Positions 1-9,086 of a DNA stretch of 64,000 bases are shown here, one piece after another. Made by a program: the position numbers and the translations under genes. This DNA comes from Sulfidibacterium sp964549335 (GTDB taxonomy: Bacteria; Bacteroidota; Bacteroidia; Bacteroidales; F082), in contig CAZJUQ010000020.1 in the NCBI GenBank assembly GCA_964549335.1, positions 1 through 64,000 of the forward strand, read 5' to 3'. The notes beneath the pieces are model-generated. The model ran no database searches. It was not told the DNA's origin and saw nothing but the letters and a program-made list of their open reading frames with translations. Position 1 is the stretch's first letter. Each line of letters starts with the position of its first letter.

Positions 1-40
1 TAAAAAAATCAGTATTTTTCCTGAGCTATTGACTATTGTA

Positions 41-2779
41 TCACTGTTTAAAAAGATTTTTCTTTAACTCTTGCCATTCTTTTTTCATATTTTCCAGATC
101 CCTGATTTTATTTTGCATTACGCTAATTTGTTGTTTTTGCCGTTCTATTATTTCCTGTTGTTCCTGAACGGCTTTTACAAGCGGAACCACAAACTGGGCA
201 TAACTGATACTATACATTCCCACATTGTCATTGCCTTTTTGTACTCCGCTGAAGTCGTATCCGCATTCTTGCGCCGCATGTTCTACTTCCTGTGCAATAA
301 ACCCCGTCATTTTCATTTTCTCGATATCGTATTTACCTCTCCAAGTAGCGGTATCAACCTTTCCTGTTAGCCGGTTTTGTTTGTGAATATCGAGATAATA
401 TGTTACGGGACGCAGTTTTGTGATAAACGATAATCCGGCAACATCATTTTTTACATTTTTTTTAATACGTTCGTCGCTGTACGTTGACCACGTAACTTGT
501 CCCCCTATCCAATTAACGGATGTATTTCCTATTTCCACCCGGTTATCATTGTTCGCAATACCTCCGCTTCCACTACCTATACATGTGGTATTATCCAAAC
601 TCACACCAAAACCGGAGTTATCACCTATCGCTACATTATAGCTTCCCGTAGTATTTTGTCTAGATGACCAATAACCTATTGCGATATTTCTATATCCGGA
701 AGTGTTATTATAAAGAGCCTCGTATCCAAGGGCAATATTTGTACCACCATTATTATTATAAAGCGCCGCATATCCAACGGCCACATTCCCCCATCCTGTA
801 TTATTCTTATAAAGAGCAACGTTCCCTATTCCCACGTTATAATTTCCCTCAGTATTATTATAAAGTGCACTTTCCCCAAGAGCAATGTTATCATAACCAG
901 TAGATGTCCACCAACCCGGTTTCCCTGTTTTATAAAGAGAGAAATTACCTATTGCTATATTTTCGCCACTTGTGTAGCTGGAATAACCCATTGCTTTGTA
1001 CCCAATAGCAATATTGTTAGAGCCGGCGGTATCGTTTTTCAAAGCACTGGAACCTATTGCTATGTTCCATCCACCCTTGAGGTTATGTGATAAAGTAGAA
1101 TCTCCAATGGCAACGTTATTGTCTCCATTATTAATTTTATAAAGCGACCAATTTCCCATTGCTACGTTATTATGTCCTGAAATATTATTACGAAGTGCAC
1201 ATAAACCGAAAGCGAGGTTGTCGTGACCTTCATCTCCATAATTATTTTTTCCGTTTTTGTAAAGAGAGGAATCGCCTATGGCTATATTATTGTTAACTGT
1301 ATAGGAGGAATAACCCATCGCTTCGTTCCCAATGGCAATATTGTGAGTGCCTGCCGTATCGTTTTTCAAAGCGTTTGAACCTACCGCTATATTACAATTC
1401 CCCTTGATTTTGTTTGACAATGCCATATATCCCACGGCAACATTGTAATCTCCCGAATCCAACAAACTTCCGAGACTTTGGCAACCTATGGAAGTATTAT
1501 AGTTTCCTTTTCTGTTATAATAAAAAGTTTCGTATCCAATGGCAGTATTGTAAAAGCCCGAGGTGTTATTTTGTCCTGTATTTTCCCCGATAAAAACATT
1601 ACCGAGTGTAGATGAAAAATCATCTTTACTTCCGGCACCATGACCGATATACACCGAACCTCCCGTGCCTGTAATTGAAATACGTCCGCTGACGTCAAGT
1701 CTGGCACCGGGGGTTCCGTTACCGATACTTACACTGTCGTTTAAATTGAATATATAGTTTCCCGACACCGTCCAGCCTCCGCCGTTAACCGAAGAGCCGT
1801 CAACCCACGCAGCATTTCCCGATGCATCCGAACTTAAGATTTTACCTGTTGCCTGATTTCCGTCGTCAAACCGAAACGAGCCGTTAATATCCAGTTTTGC
1901 TTGCGGGGCATCGGTACCAATCCCCACTTTGTTATCGGTAATAAACAGAGTATGCTCTTTTTCGTAAAGCATTTCCAGCATTTCGACTTCATACACCGAT
2001 ACATAATCGTCGGTGGTTCCTTTATTGTTGGTAAAATTCAACCGGTAATACCGGTAACGGTTATCATTACCGAAAGTATATTCCTTCCATGCGTTGGATG
2101 TCCAGCCTTCCCCGCTGCGGCTGTCGAGGGTTGTCCACGAAGTACCGTCGTTGGAGGCTTCTACGTCCCAACTGTCGGGCGAGGAATCATAACTTCCCGA
2201 GCCGTAATAGATACGGTAGCGCGAAATAACCTTTCCCTGGTTTTCTCCGAAATCGTACTGAAGCCAGGAAGGTAAAGTGCCGTTGTTGCTCCAATATGTC
2301 AAGTCGTTATCATCAAACGCATTGGAAGCCGGTTTGCCGGGATAACTTTCCTGTGCCGAAGCATTTCCGTTTATACAACGGTCGGCAGAGTAATTTCCGG
2401 TAGCTTTGTCGGTAGCCACCTCAAAAACCCCGTTTGTGGAAGAATCTCCCACAACCACTTTGTGCAACGAATCGGTAAAAACGGACGAGCCGTTCAGATA
2501 CCATCCCGTAACACCGTATCCTACTTTTAACCAACCGTTGGACACATCATAATAAAAGAAAGCGTTTTCATCGGTATCGAAAACCATCAATCCGGCTGCC
2601 GGAGAACTTATGGCAGTACGTTGAGAGGAGGACATTCTCGGAATAAGCATTCCTTTTGTTGTGCTTTTCACGTCGAGCATGGCAGAACCGTCGGCAACGC
2701 TTCCGTCGTTATTTACGGCAACCTGACCCGTTACCACGGTTACAATAAACATGCTTATTATTAAAAAATATCCTTTCAT
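41..2779 (-). CDS. Repeat-rich exported surface protein with discoidin-like domain and C-terminal S74 intramolecular chaperone
   Basis: 912 residues with a signal peptide ending near residue 19. Residues about 25-90 match the N-terminal segment common in Bacteroidetes tail-fiber-like proteins (SAMLDVKSTTKG, LIPRMSSSQR). Residues about 125-270 look like an F5/8 type C (discoidin) domain that would bind a carbohydrate. Residues about 370-750 hold roughly eighteen repeats of the N-I/V-A-I/V-G type, as in the left-handed beta-roll of YadA/Hep-Hag heads. The C-terminus (about 766-870) has the SDERIKKN start and GFIAQEVE motif of the peptidase S74 chaperone, which in phage tailspikes trimerises the stalk and cuts itself off at this Ser. 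A coiled coil follows to residue 910. The reading as a trimeric surface fibre with a sugar-binding head is inference. No phage genes surround it. Confidence 0.85.
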   Translation of the reverse strand: MKGYFLIISMFIVTVVTGQVAVNNDGSVADGSAMLDVKSTTKGMLIPRMSSSQRTAISSPAAGLMVFDTDENAFFYYDVSNGWLKVGYGVTGWYLNGSSVFTDSLHKVVVGDSSTNGVFEVATDKATGNYSADRCINGNASAQESYPGKPASNAFDDNDLTYWSNNGTLPSWLQYDFGENQGKVISRYRIYYGSGSYDSSPDSWDVEASNDGTSWTTLDSRSGEGWTSNAWKEYTFGNDNRYRYYRLNFTNNKGTTDDYVSVYEVEMLEMLYEKEHTLFITDNKVGIGTDAPQAKLDINGSFRFDDGNQATGKILSSDASGNAAWVDGSSVNGGGWTVSGNYIFNLNDSVSIGNGTPGARLDVSGRISITGTGGSVYIGHGAGSKDDFSSTLGNVFIGENTGQNNTSGFYNTAIGYETFYYNRKGNYNTSIGCQSLGSLLDSGDYNVAVGYMALSNKIKGNCNIAVGSNALKNDTAGTHNIAIGNEAMGYSSYTVNNNIAIGDSSLYKNGKNNYGDEGHDNLAFGLCALRNNISGHNNVAMGNWSLYKINNGDNNVAIGDSTLSHNLKGGWNIAIGSSALKNDTAGSNNIAIGYKAMGYSSYTSGENIAIGNFSLYKTGKPGWWTSTGYDNIALGESALYNNTEGNYNVGIGNVALYKNNTGWGNVAVGYAALYNNNGGTNIALGYEALYNNTSGYRNIAIGYWSSRQNTTGSYNVAIGDNSGFGVSLDNTTCIGSGSGGIANNDNRVEIGNTSVNWIGGQVTWSTYSDERIKKNVKNDVAGLSFITKLRPVTYYLDIHKQNRLTGKVDTATWRGKYDIEKMKMTGFIAQEVEHAAQECGYDFSGVQKGNDNVGMYSISYAQFVVPLVKAVQEQQEIIERQKQQISVMQNKIRDLENMKKEWQELKKNLFKQ
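500..1675 (-). repeat. Tandem YadA-head-like coding repeats with an internal duplicated block
   Basis: Within the surface-fibre gene, short units reading N-I-A-I-G plus a loop repeat about eighteen times. On top of this, a block of about 155 bp at roughly 920-1075 is repeated at roughly 1245-1400: both encode the series ALKNDTAG, NIAIG, AMGYSSYT, NIAIG, SLYK. This suggests segmental duplication that lengthened the stalk. Confidence 0.8.
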
Positions 2780-2844
2780 GGCGATACTGTTTTATATGTT
2801 TATTTAACAATTATTCTTTTTTTTTAGCTGAAACAGGGCGGCAA

Positions 2845-2860
2845 CGGGGCGTGTGCCCCG
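2845..2860. other. GC-rich hairpin in intergenic region
   Basis: A perfect 6-bp inverted repeat CGGGGC / GCCCCG with loop GTGT lies between the surface-fibre gene start and the 94-residue ORF. No T-run follows closely, so it is not called a terminator. The surrounding 2780-2973 stretch shows no gene. Confidence 0.5.
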
Positions 2861-2973
2861 CGTCCGCACCTAAAAACAAACCAAGTTTCCTGCCTCAGGA
2901 AAATACTGTTGAAAAAAGAACGCTTCCGCTGCATTTTGCAGTCTTGTTTTTTTACGTGTATATCTTTATAGCC

Positions 2974-3258
2974 TTAAAGCGACTTGTTTAACGACCTCCG
3001 GTTGTGTCCGAAAAAGACCGAACGTTCAGCCGTTTTCTTGTGATTTTCGTAAACGGCTACGGTATAATGTCCCGGTGACAAATCGGTAAAATGGCTGAAA
3101 AAATTTGTATTTATCATCAATCCTTCCCATACAACCTTTTTATTTCTGAAAATCTTAACTTTTGCTTTGGTTATTACACGGGATGATTGAATGATAAGCA
3201 TATGATTGAACGTGTAAATAAGCATGGTTGCGATTTTTTTGCTAAAATACAGGTTCAA
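2974..3258 (-). CDS. Small hypothetical protein
   Basis: 94-residue ORF, not recognised. The central part (VKIFRNKKVVWEG, then FTDLSPGHYTVAVYENHK) has the alternating pattern of a small beta-sandwich secretion-associated domain, in which a peptide hook is followed by L-x-P-G-x-Y and a final strand. This recalls DUF3244 or sorting-type domains. The N-terminus (MNLYFSKKIATMLIYTFNHMLI) is not a clear signal peptide, so the ORF may be a remnant of a longer exported protein or start at the inner methionine (residue 12). It lies alone between the surface-fibre gene and a divergent regulator gene. Function unknown. Confidence 0.4.
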   Translation of the reverse strand: MNLYFSKKIATMLIYTFNHMLIIQSSRVITKAKVKIFRNKKVVWEGLMINTNFFSHFTDLSPGHYTVAVYENHKKTAERSVFFGHNRRSLNKSL

Positions 3259-3281
3259 AGGCGGTTATGTCAATAAAAAGG

Positions 3282-3333
3282 GGTTGGCATATGGTATGCA
3301 TATCAAGCATGGGAGGTTGGCATTTGGTATGCA
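3282..3333. repeat. Two 19-bp direct repeats upstream of TPR regulator gene
   Basis: GGTTGGCATATGGTATGCA (3282-3300) and GGTTGGCATTTGGTATGCA (3315-3333) differ at one base and are spaced 33 bp start to start, about three helical turns. They lie just upstream of the promoter of the TPR regulator gene, as an operator would. The bound protein is unknown. Confidence 0.65.
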
Positions 3334-3346
3334 ACGGGAATAAAAG

Positions 3347-3377
3347 TTGTAAAAAAAGGAGTTTTAGCCTATTTTTG
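3347..3377 (+). promoter_or_regulatory. Bacteroidetes-type promoter for TPR regulator
   Basis: TTG at 3347-3349, then 20 bp, then TATTTTTG at 3370-3377 fit the TTG-N19-TAnnTTTG consensus. The start codon lies at 3400. Confidence 0.6.
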
Positions 3378-3399
3378 TTATGACAAACAAAAAACCGAC

Positions 3400-5064
3400 A
3401 TGAAAATACAACTTGACAACAAATTTTGTATTGACGGAATAGGGCTATTTGTTTTTCTTGTTATTTACATACTTCCGTTGTGTATTAACGGGCAAAGTAA
3501 CGTCGATTCGCTTTTTTTGACCGGCACCATAAAGAGGGTGGAAGTTCTCATGCAACGAAATACCGACAGTGCAATAGATGTCTGTTTGAAAGGGATATCT
3601 GCAAGCAGAAACGGCACGGGTGAATTTTACAGCAAAACGGAGGCATGGTTAAACATGTATTTGGGCATTATTTATAATATTCGCGGAAATTATCACAATT
3701 CCATCTCTTATTATATCAAAGCCGAAGAGTTATTCGACTCGTTAAGTAAATGCTATCCCGAGAATGACTTTTACCGTCAAGGGTTAATGATAACTCTTGC
3801 CAATACGGCTACGGTATTTCAACAGCAACACCGTTACGATGAAGCTCTCAGGTTTTATAACAAGGCACTTCCTGTTATTGAAATGCTTGAATTACCGGCT
3901 CAAAAAGCTGAAATACTCAATAATATAGGAATTATTTACTATAATAAAAATAAACCTCATACAGCGTACAGCTATTACATAAGAGCGTTGAAAAACTTTC
4001 AAAAGCTGGAAAATAAAGAAGGTGCCGCCAAATGTTTTAATAACCTCGGAGAGCTTTTTCTGAAAGAAAAACTATATGATTCGGCATACTACTATCTCGA
4101 CAAAGCACTTGCTATAAAAAAAGATATTAACGATAAATTCGGTATTGAAAATTCACTCTTTTTACTTGCCAAGACCTCCGCAGCTACAGGCAAAACCGTC
4201 GATGCCGTCAACTATGCCGAAAAGGCTCTGGATGTAGCCGAAGAACTTGGAAGCGAACAATATGTTATGGATATATTGCAGTTTTTGTCAAATTTATATT
4301 ATGAAAACCGGCGCTATAAACAGGCGTACATTTCACTTGCCAGGTTAAAAAAGATAAGCGACAGTCTTTTCAATGAGAAAAACAATGCCAAACTAAAGGA
4401 ATTAATGACCCGTTACGAAACAAAACAAAACCAATTGGAAATAAAAGCATTGAAAGAAAAAGAGCTGAGGGAGAAGCAGGTGCGGCAGGTGTTGATTTCC
4501 GTTTTTGTGTTGATTTTAATTATTGCCTTGCTTTCCATAAGGTTTTTATTGTACCGTAAGAGGCAGGAAAGGATAATGATGCAAAATGAATTGGAAAAGA
4601 GAGAACTTCGATCGGCAGAGTTGAAACGTGAAGTTGTATATAAAACACGTCAATTGACTACACACGCATTGAATATGATGCAAAAAAACATCTTGCTTAA
4701 TGCCTTGATGAAAGAAGTGAAAATAATATCCGAAGATGCAAGACCCGAAATCCGTCAAGCACTTGAAAGGGTAAAGAGGAGAATTGCCGACGGGTTACGT
4801 TCGGAGAAAGAGTGGGAGGTATTTAAACTCTATTTCGAAGAACTCGACGAAAGTTTTTTTGACCGTTTGAGAGAAAGAAACCAGTATTTAAACATTAACG
4901 ATTTGCGACATGCTGCATTGATAAAGTTGAATTTGAACATAAAAGAGACCGCATCGGTATTGAATTTATCACCCAATACCATAAAAAGTGCCCGAAACCG
5001 GTTGAAAAAGAAACTGGGACTTTCGCCCGGGGATGATTTATACGGTTTTATTCAAAAAATCTAA
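3400..5064 (+). CDS. Membrane TPR protein with C-terminal LuxR-type HTH
   Basis: 554 residues. An N-terminal hydrophobic segment (about 14-32) acts as signal or anchor. Tetratricopeptide repeats fill residues about 60-340 (for example YDEALRFYNKALP and AAKCFNNLGELFLKEKLYDSA). One membrane segment at about 363-388 is followed by basic residues and a coiled coil. The last about 55 residues form a LuxR/GerE-like helix-turn-helix (KLNLNIKETASVLNLS and NTIKSARNRLKKKLGL). The layout is that of Bacteroidetes one-component regulators that sense with periplasmic TPRs and bind DNA with a cytoplasmic HTH. The direct repeats upstream may be an autoregulatory site (inference). Targets are unknown; the neighbouring surface-fibre gene is a possible one. 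Confidence 0.8.
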   Translation: MKIQLDNKFCIDGIGLFVFLVIYILPLCINGQSNVDSLFLTGTIKRVEVLMQRNTDSAIDVCLKGISASRNGTGEFYSKTEAWLNMYLGIIYNIRGNYHNSISYYIKAEELFDSLSKCYPENDFYRQGLMITLANTATVFQQQHRYDEALRFYNKALPVIEMLELPAQKAEILNNIGIIYYNKNKPHTAYSYYIRALKNFQKLENKEGAAKCFNNLGELFLKEKLYDSAYYYLDKALAIKKDINDKFGIENSLFLLAKTSAATGKTVDAVNYAEKALDVAEELGSEQYVMDILQFLSNLYYENRRYKQAYISLARLKKISDSLFNEKNNAKLKELMTRYETKQNQLEIKALKEKELREKQVRQVLISVFVLILIIALLSIRFLLYRKRQERIMMQNELEKRELRSAELKREVVYKTRQLTTHALNMMQKNILLNALMKEVKIISEDARPEIRQALERVKRRIADGLRSEKEWEVFKLYFEELDESFFDRLRERNQYLNINDLRHAALIKLNLNIKETASVLNLSPNTIKSARNRLKKKLGLSPGDDLYGFIQKI

Positions 5065-5106
5065 AAAACTTCCGGTTTCCCCGTTCCGGGCGCTTTCTTT
5101 GTTTCG

Positions 5107-5128
5107 TTTCTTTGTCGCCACAAAGAAA
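5107..5128. repeat. Perfect short hairpin TTTCTTTGT-CGCC-ACAAAGAAA
   Basis: A 9-bp perfect inverted repeat with loop CGCC lies 42 bp after the TPR regulator stop. It may be a weak terminator or a dispersed intergenic element. The rest of 5065-5284 shows no gene. Confidence 0.55.
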
Positions 5129-5284
5129 TGAAAAGAGGAGTTTTTGTTTCATACAGACATGCATACAGGATTTGCAGCGGTTGGTTAAAATTTACAAAAC
5201 CCGAAGAAACGGAAAAGCGGACAAATTACACCCGTTGCAGGTACAATTTTTGACTTACCGGGATAATACTTAAAAAAGCATCGT

Positions 5285-7702
5285 TTATAATATTATCCTT
5301 TTTTGTGGCAATCTTATTTCCGTTTTTAGTTTGGAGCCGGGATTACCGTCAGTAAATTTGCAATCGATGGCAACGGAATGATTTCCGGTGTTTACAACAA
5401 ATTTTTCCGTTTCCACACTATTTGTAAGTTTATTGTTTTTGTCGAACAACAAGGCTTTTCCTGTGCCGTAATATTTAATATAATCGCCGTTGTGTAAAAC
5501 AAATGGAAGTTTAAAGTTTTTATAATTATCAAATTCGAGAGTTATATTTTCAATATTATTGCCTTTGGCGGAAATAATAAGTACAACATTTTGCGGGTGG
5601 GGAGTATTATTAGAAAATTCAGTTTTCGAAAACGAAGGCTCACCGGGTTGTTTTTCAATGTTTTTGTGTTCAAATCTGACAATGGTATAGAGTGTCAATT
5701 CAAGTCTGTTTTCGTTTATTTCCTTCAGATGAAATTCGTTTGATACATTTTTCAGAAGTTCTTTGGTTTTTTTATCGAATATACCTTTCAGCCGGGCATT
5801 TTCCCATAGTTTTATTTGACTCAGTATGGTACCGGTAAGTCCGTTTTTATCGAAAGTATCATAGCTGCTTACCAGTCCGAACCCCGCATTATAACCTGCA
5901 GCTTTAGCCAGGAGCCATTCAATATCTTCGAGTGTTGTTTCCGGAGTCATTTTAAACCAGCCCAACATTCCGGGGATAAAATTTCTTTTGAAATATTTTT
6001 GGTTTTTAAAGCGGTATTCGGTTTGGCTTTCGCGGAAGCCGGCATACCACGGTTCGCCCCAGTTCATCCTTGAGAATATATGCCAAAAATAGTGATTGGT
6101 ACGGCTTGCATCCACTATGATATTTTGTTTTAGCCGTTCGTCGAGGTGTTTGTACCATGTATTTACCATAAGTATTTCGCCGTAATTGCCGAGTCCTGCC
6201 GACTGTGTTCCTTCGAGTCCGTCGAACGACAGTTGTCTTAGTCCCGTTTTGTTGAACAGGCCGGATAGATTAACGGCAACCTCTTTGGTAAGTTCCGCAT
6301 CGGTTAAAAAGACTTTGTAAGCATGGTCGGCAAGCAACGATATTTTAGCTCCGGATTTATGGTATTCTTTATTGGTATTGAAAGCACCCCTTTGACAATC
6401 CATAAGTTTCCACGGCTCCGTTTTTGAGACATAGCCGTATCTAATAAGTTCATTGTCAATAATAACGGTTTTAAGGCTGTTGTTTTCCGGTTGGTTAAAA
6501 AATTTTGGCGAGTCGATATATATCTCCTTTTGATTTTTGTCCAAATCTTTTGTTAACATTCCGCTGCCTACTTTTGCCAATTTTTTGTCGGGAACGGGAG
6601 TGACGTAACTATCGTTTGTGGTGATAAAATTCGAAAGTGTGTGTACGCCGATGTGTATTCCTTGTTTTTCGGCTGTTTCCACACATTTTTTCAGATCTTG
6701 TATTCCGTTTGGAAATTGTTTGTTTAGCAAGAAGTGTCCCCAGGTTTTGAATGGCGAGGGGTGGTACAGGTATTTTAGACCTGCGGTTTTGGTATAGTTA
6801 AGAGCTTTTTGAATATCGTCAACGCCGAAGGCCAAAATGAGGTAAGAGGCATTAGCGGTTTTCGATTTTTTACCCCACACACCGTCGATAAACGGGTGGG
6901 GAAGGTTTTCGCCGGTTTCTATTTCCCCAAGTACATCAAGGGCTTTTTCGGTTTGACATCCGAAAAGGGCGATTTCAGAACCCGTTACACCTCCGTCGTC
7001 GTATTCGGGTAAGGTGTAGAATTTGTACCCCAGATTACTTGCTATTCTCTCTCTATTTCTGTTACGGCAATATGCTTGAAGCGTGCTTCCGAAAGTTTCG
7101 GGTTTGGCTGCTTCCACCCTGTAAAGGACATAACGTTTACCCTTTTCGCTTAAGTCGGAGTAATCTTTATTTTCAAAAATATCGATTTGGGGCATACAGT
7201 CGTTTTCTCGCCACGGGTATCCCCCCAAGGTCTTCATGTTGAGCGACTGGATACCGATGGCATAGTTGCTGTCTCTTACTACTCCTACGGTTTCGCCTAT
7301 TGTTTTGTTAATGGTTGTGGGATAAGGCCCCCAAATTACAAGCTGTACGGTGTCGGCGGGAGATACACTTTCAACTTTGAATTTCAAATACGATTTTTTT
7401 TCGGTGGCAACAATTTTTATTGTTACACCTGCATTATCATAATATAATGTTAGCCTGTTATTTTTTTTTGTAAGTCTGCAAGGAGGAAATATTTTTCCGT
7501 TTACTTTTATTGAAAGTAACGGTGCTGCTATTTCTCCGGCAAGGTAATTTTTTCCGCTCTCTTCATCTTTCATTGATGTGAGGTATCCTTTGTCATTCAG
7601 CGAAAGCGAAAAGCTACCGGCAGAGAACGTTACTTTTTCCTTCTTAATACACGATGTTAAAAATATTATTGATACGAATAAAAGGGTGTAAAGATGTTTC
7701 AT
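5285..7702 (-). CDS. Unclassified exported lipoprotein, probable TIM-barrel glycoside hydrolase
   Basis: Start chosen at 7702 (the upstream ATG at 7738 adds 12 residues), because MKHLYTLLF...FLTSC is then a clean lipoprotein signal with Cys at residue 18. About 805 residues. The N-terminal 200 residues look beta-rich (SLSLNDKGYLTSMKDEESG). A central segment from about 270 to 600 alternates strands and helices as in a TIM barrel: LKYLYHPSPF, IHIGVHTLS, LRQLSFDGLEG. The Asp of SFDGLEG is a candidate catalytic residue. The C-terminal 150 residues are again beta-rich. It is last in a four-gene row with GH95 and two GH29 fucosidases, so a fucosylated-glycan substrate is likely. I do not recognise a CAZy family; a clan-D-like fold is a guess. 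Confidence 0.6.
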   Translation of the reverse strand: MKHLYTLLFVSIIFLTSCIKKEKVTFSAGSFSLSLNDKGYLTSMKDEESGKNYLAGEIAAPLLSIKVNGKIFPPCRLTKKNNRLTLYYDNAGVTIKIVATEKKSYLKFKVESVSPADTVQLVIWGPYPTTINKTIGETVGVVRDSNYAIGIQSLNMKTLGGYPWRENDCMPQIDIFENKDYSDLSEKGKRYVLYRVEAAKPETFGSTLQAYCRNRNRERIASNLGYKFYTLPEYDDGGVTGSEIALFGCQTEKALDVLGEIETGENLPHPFIDGVWGKKSKTANASYLILAFGVDDIQKALNYTKTAGLKYLYHPSPFKTWGHFLLNKQFPNGIQDLKKCVETAEKQGIHIGVHTLSNFITTNDSYVTPVPDKKLAKVGSGMLTKDLDKNQKEIYIDSPKFFNQPENNSLKTVIIDNELIRYGYVSKTEPWKLMDCQRGAFNTNKEYHKSGAKISLLADHAYKVFLTDAELTKEVAVNLSGLFNKTGLRQLSFDGLEGTQSAGLGNYGEILMVNTWYKHLDERLKQNIIVDASRTNHYFWHIFSRMNWGEPWYAGFRESQTEYRFKNQKYFKRNFIPGMLGWFKMTPETTLEDIEWLLAKAAGYNAGFGLVSSYDTFDKNGLTGTILSQIKLWENARLKGIFDKKTKELLKNVSNEFHLKEINENRLELTLYTIVRFEHKNIEKQPGEPSFSKTEFSNNTPHPQNVVLIISAKGNNIENITLEFDNYKNFKLPFVLHNGDYIKYYGTGKALLFDKNNKLTNSVETEKFVVNTGNHSVAIDCKFTDGNPGSKLKTEIRLPQKRIIL

Positions 7703-7756
7703 GTGTCGATATTTTGTGTTTGTATAACGGTTGGGCATATGTTTTTGCCGGCGATT

Positions 7757-9082
7757 TCAATGCTGTTCATAATCGTATAGCTCAACGGGTTTGTCTAACG
7801 ATACTGCCAATACGGTAATATATTTATCTATTACATTGCCGGGGACATCGATAAAAATGATGCCGGGGACTTTGCTCCACCATGCTTTAAGTTTTATAGT
7901 GTGGTTAAGGTAAGTGCCGTTTCCAACCACCCAAATACTCCTGACCTTATTTTTCAAGCCTTTAATCATAACCGGTCCGTTGGGTTTACCTGTTAAGAAG
8001 AGGTATAAGATTTTTCCGTCCTTCGAGAGTGTTGAGGGACCTTCGAAGTAGTTGGGAGGTATTCCAGCTTTTGTTGCGAATATGGCTTTTTTATGTTTTT
8101 TTGTCCATTTTCCCAACTCTTTAAGAATATGCACCTGTTCTCGGGGTATTGTTCCGTCGGCTTTTGGACCTATGTCAAGCAGCAAATTACCTCCCATCGA
8201 GATAACATCGGCAAATATTCTGATAATTTCGTATGGTGATTTATAATCTTTATCATTGGGTTGGTAACCCCACGAATTGTTTGTTGTCATACAGAGTTCC
8301 CAATATTTCGCTTTGGGTCTTTTAACGGGCAAACCTTGTTCGGGGGTTGCGTAGTCGCCGTAGCCCGGCAGCCGGCTGTTAATGATTATTTCCGGATTTT
8401 TTTCGAGCAGCAGTTTCCTTATGCGGGCGGCATTCCATTTACCGGCACTTTGCTCCCAGCCGCCGTCAAACCATAACAGGTCGGGATGGTAGTTGTCCAT
8501 AAGCTCGCTTATTTGTCCGATGTTCGACTCCACAAATTTCTGCCACCGTATTGTGTCGGCATTGTTGTCATACCTTTTGGAATTTCTTGTGAAGTTTGGG
8601 TAGTTAGTGTCCGACCAGTCCAGCAGACTGTAATATAGACCCACTTTGATATTTGCTTTTCTTAACTTTTTCACGAAAGGTTTCAGCAGGTCGCGACCGG
8701 CGGGGGTTTTTGTCACAACGTTAAGTTTATTGTATTTGCTGTTCCACAATGCCACACCATCGTGATGCTTTGATGTTATAACCGAGTATTTTGCGCCGCT
8801 CTCCTTTATCAATTTAACCCACCCGGCAGGGTTATAATTTTTGGCGGTAAAACCGTTTAATTGTTTCATGTAATCTTCGTACGAAATTTGTTCGTTATGA
8901 AACGACCACGATTCCGATATACCGTTAACGGCATATATTCCCCAGTGAATGAAAATTCCGAGTTTGGCATCGCCGAACCATTGCATACGTGTGGTATCGG
9001 TACCCGGCTCTTGCGCTTGCAAATTTGCCGTGTAAAATATCAATGTAACTAAAACCGTTATCAGTGAAATGATTTTTTTCAT
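7757..9082 (-). CDS. Alpha-L-fucosidase, glycoside hydrolase family 29
   Basis: 441 residues with a signal peptide (cleavage near LQAQ, residue 23). The GH29 TIM barrel is clear: WFGDAKLGIFIHWGIY (35-50), the SKHHDGVALW strand (104-113) and LLWFDGGWE with the nucleophile Asp at residue 206. It hydrolyses terminal alpha-L-fucose from glycans in the periplasm or at the cell surface. The family retains configuration. It lies 54 bp upstream of the unclassified lipoprotein gene on the same strand. At 441 residues it has the catalytic domain and a short beta-domain and no extra carbohydrate-binding module. Linkage preference cannot be read from sequence by eye. Confidence 0.9.
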   Translation of the reverse strand: MKKIISLITVLVTLIFYTANLQAQEPGTDTTRMQWFGDAKLGIFIHWGIYAVNGISESWSFHNEQISYEDYMKQLNGFTAKNYNPAGWVKLIKESGAKYSVITSKHHDGVALWNSKYNKLNVVTKTPAGRDLLKPFVKKLRKANIKVGLYYSLLDWSDTNYPNFTRNSKRYDNNADTIRWQKFVESNIGQISELMDNYHPDLLWFDGGWEQSAGKWNAARIRKLLLEKNPEIIINSRLPGYGDYATPEQGLPVKRPKAKYWELCMTTNNSWGYQPNDKDYKSPYEIIRIFADVISMGGNLLLDIGPKADGTIPREQVHILKELGKWTKKHKKAIFATKAGIPPNYFEGPSTLSKDGKILYLFLTGKPNGPVMIKGLKNKVRSIWVVGNGTYLNHTIKLKAWWSKVPGIIFIDVPGNVIDKYITVLAVSLDKPVELYDYEQH

Positions 9083-9086
9083 AATT

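Noticed and set aside
500..1675. Regular repeats that could suggest a CRISPR or other repeat array
   Set aside because: They are in frame and encode the beta-roll repeats of the surface-fibre protein; no conserved direct repeat-spacer pattern.
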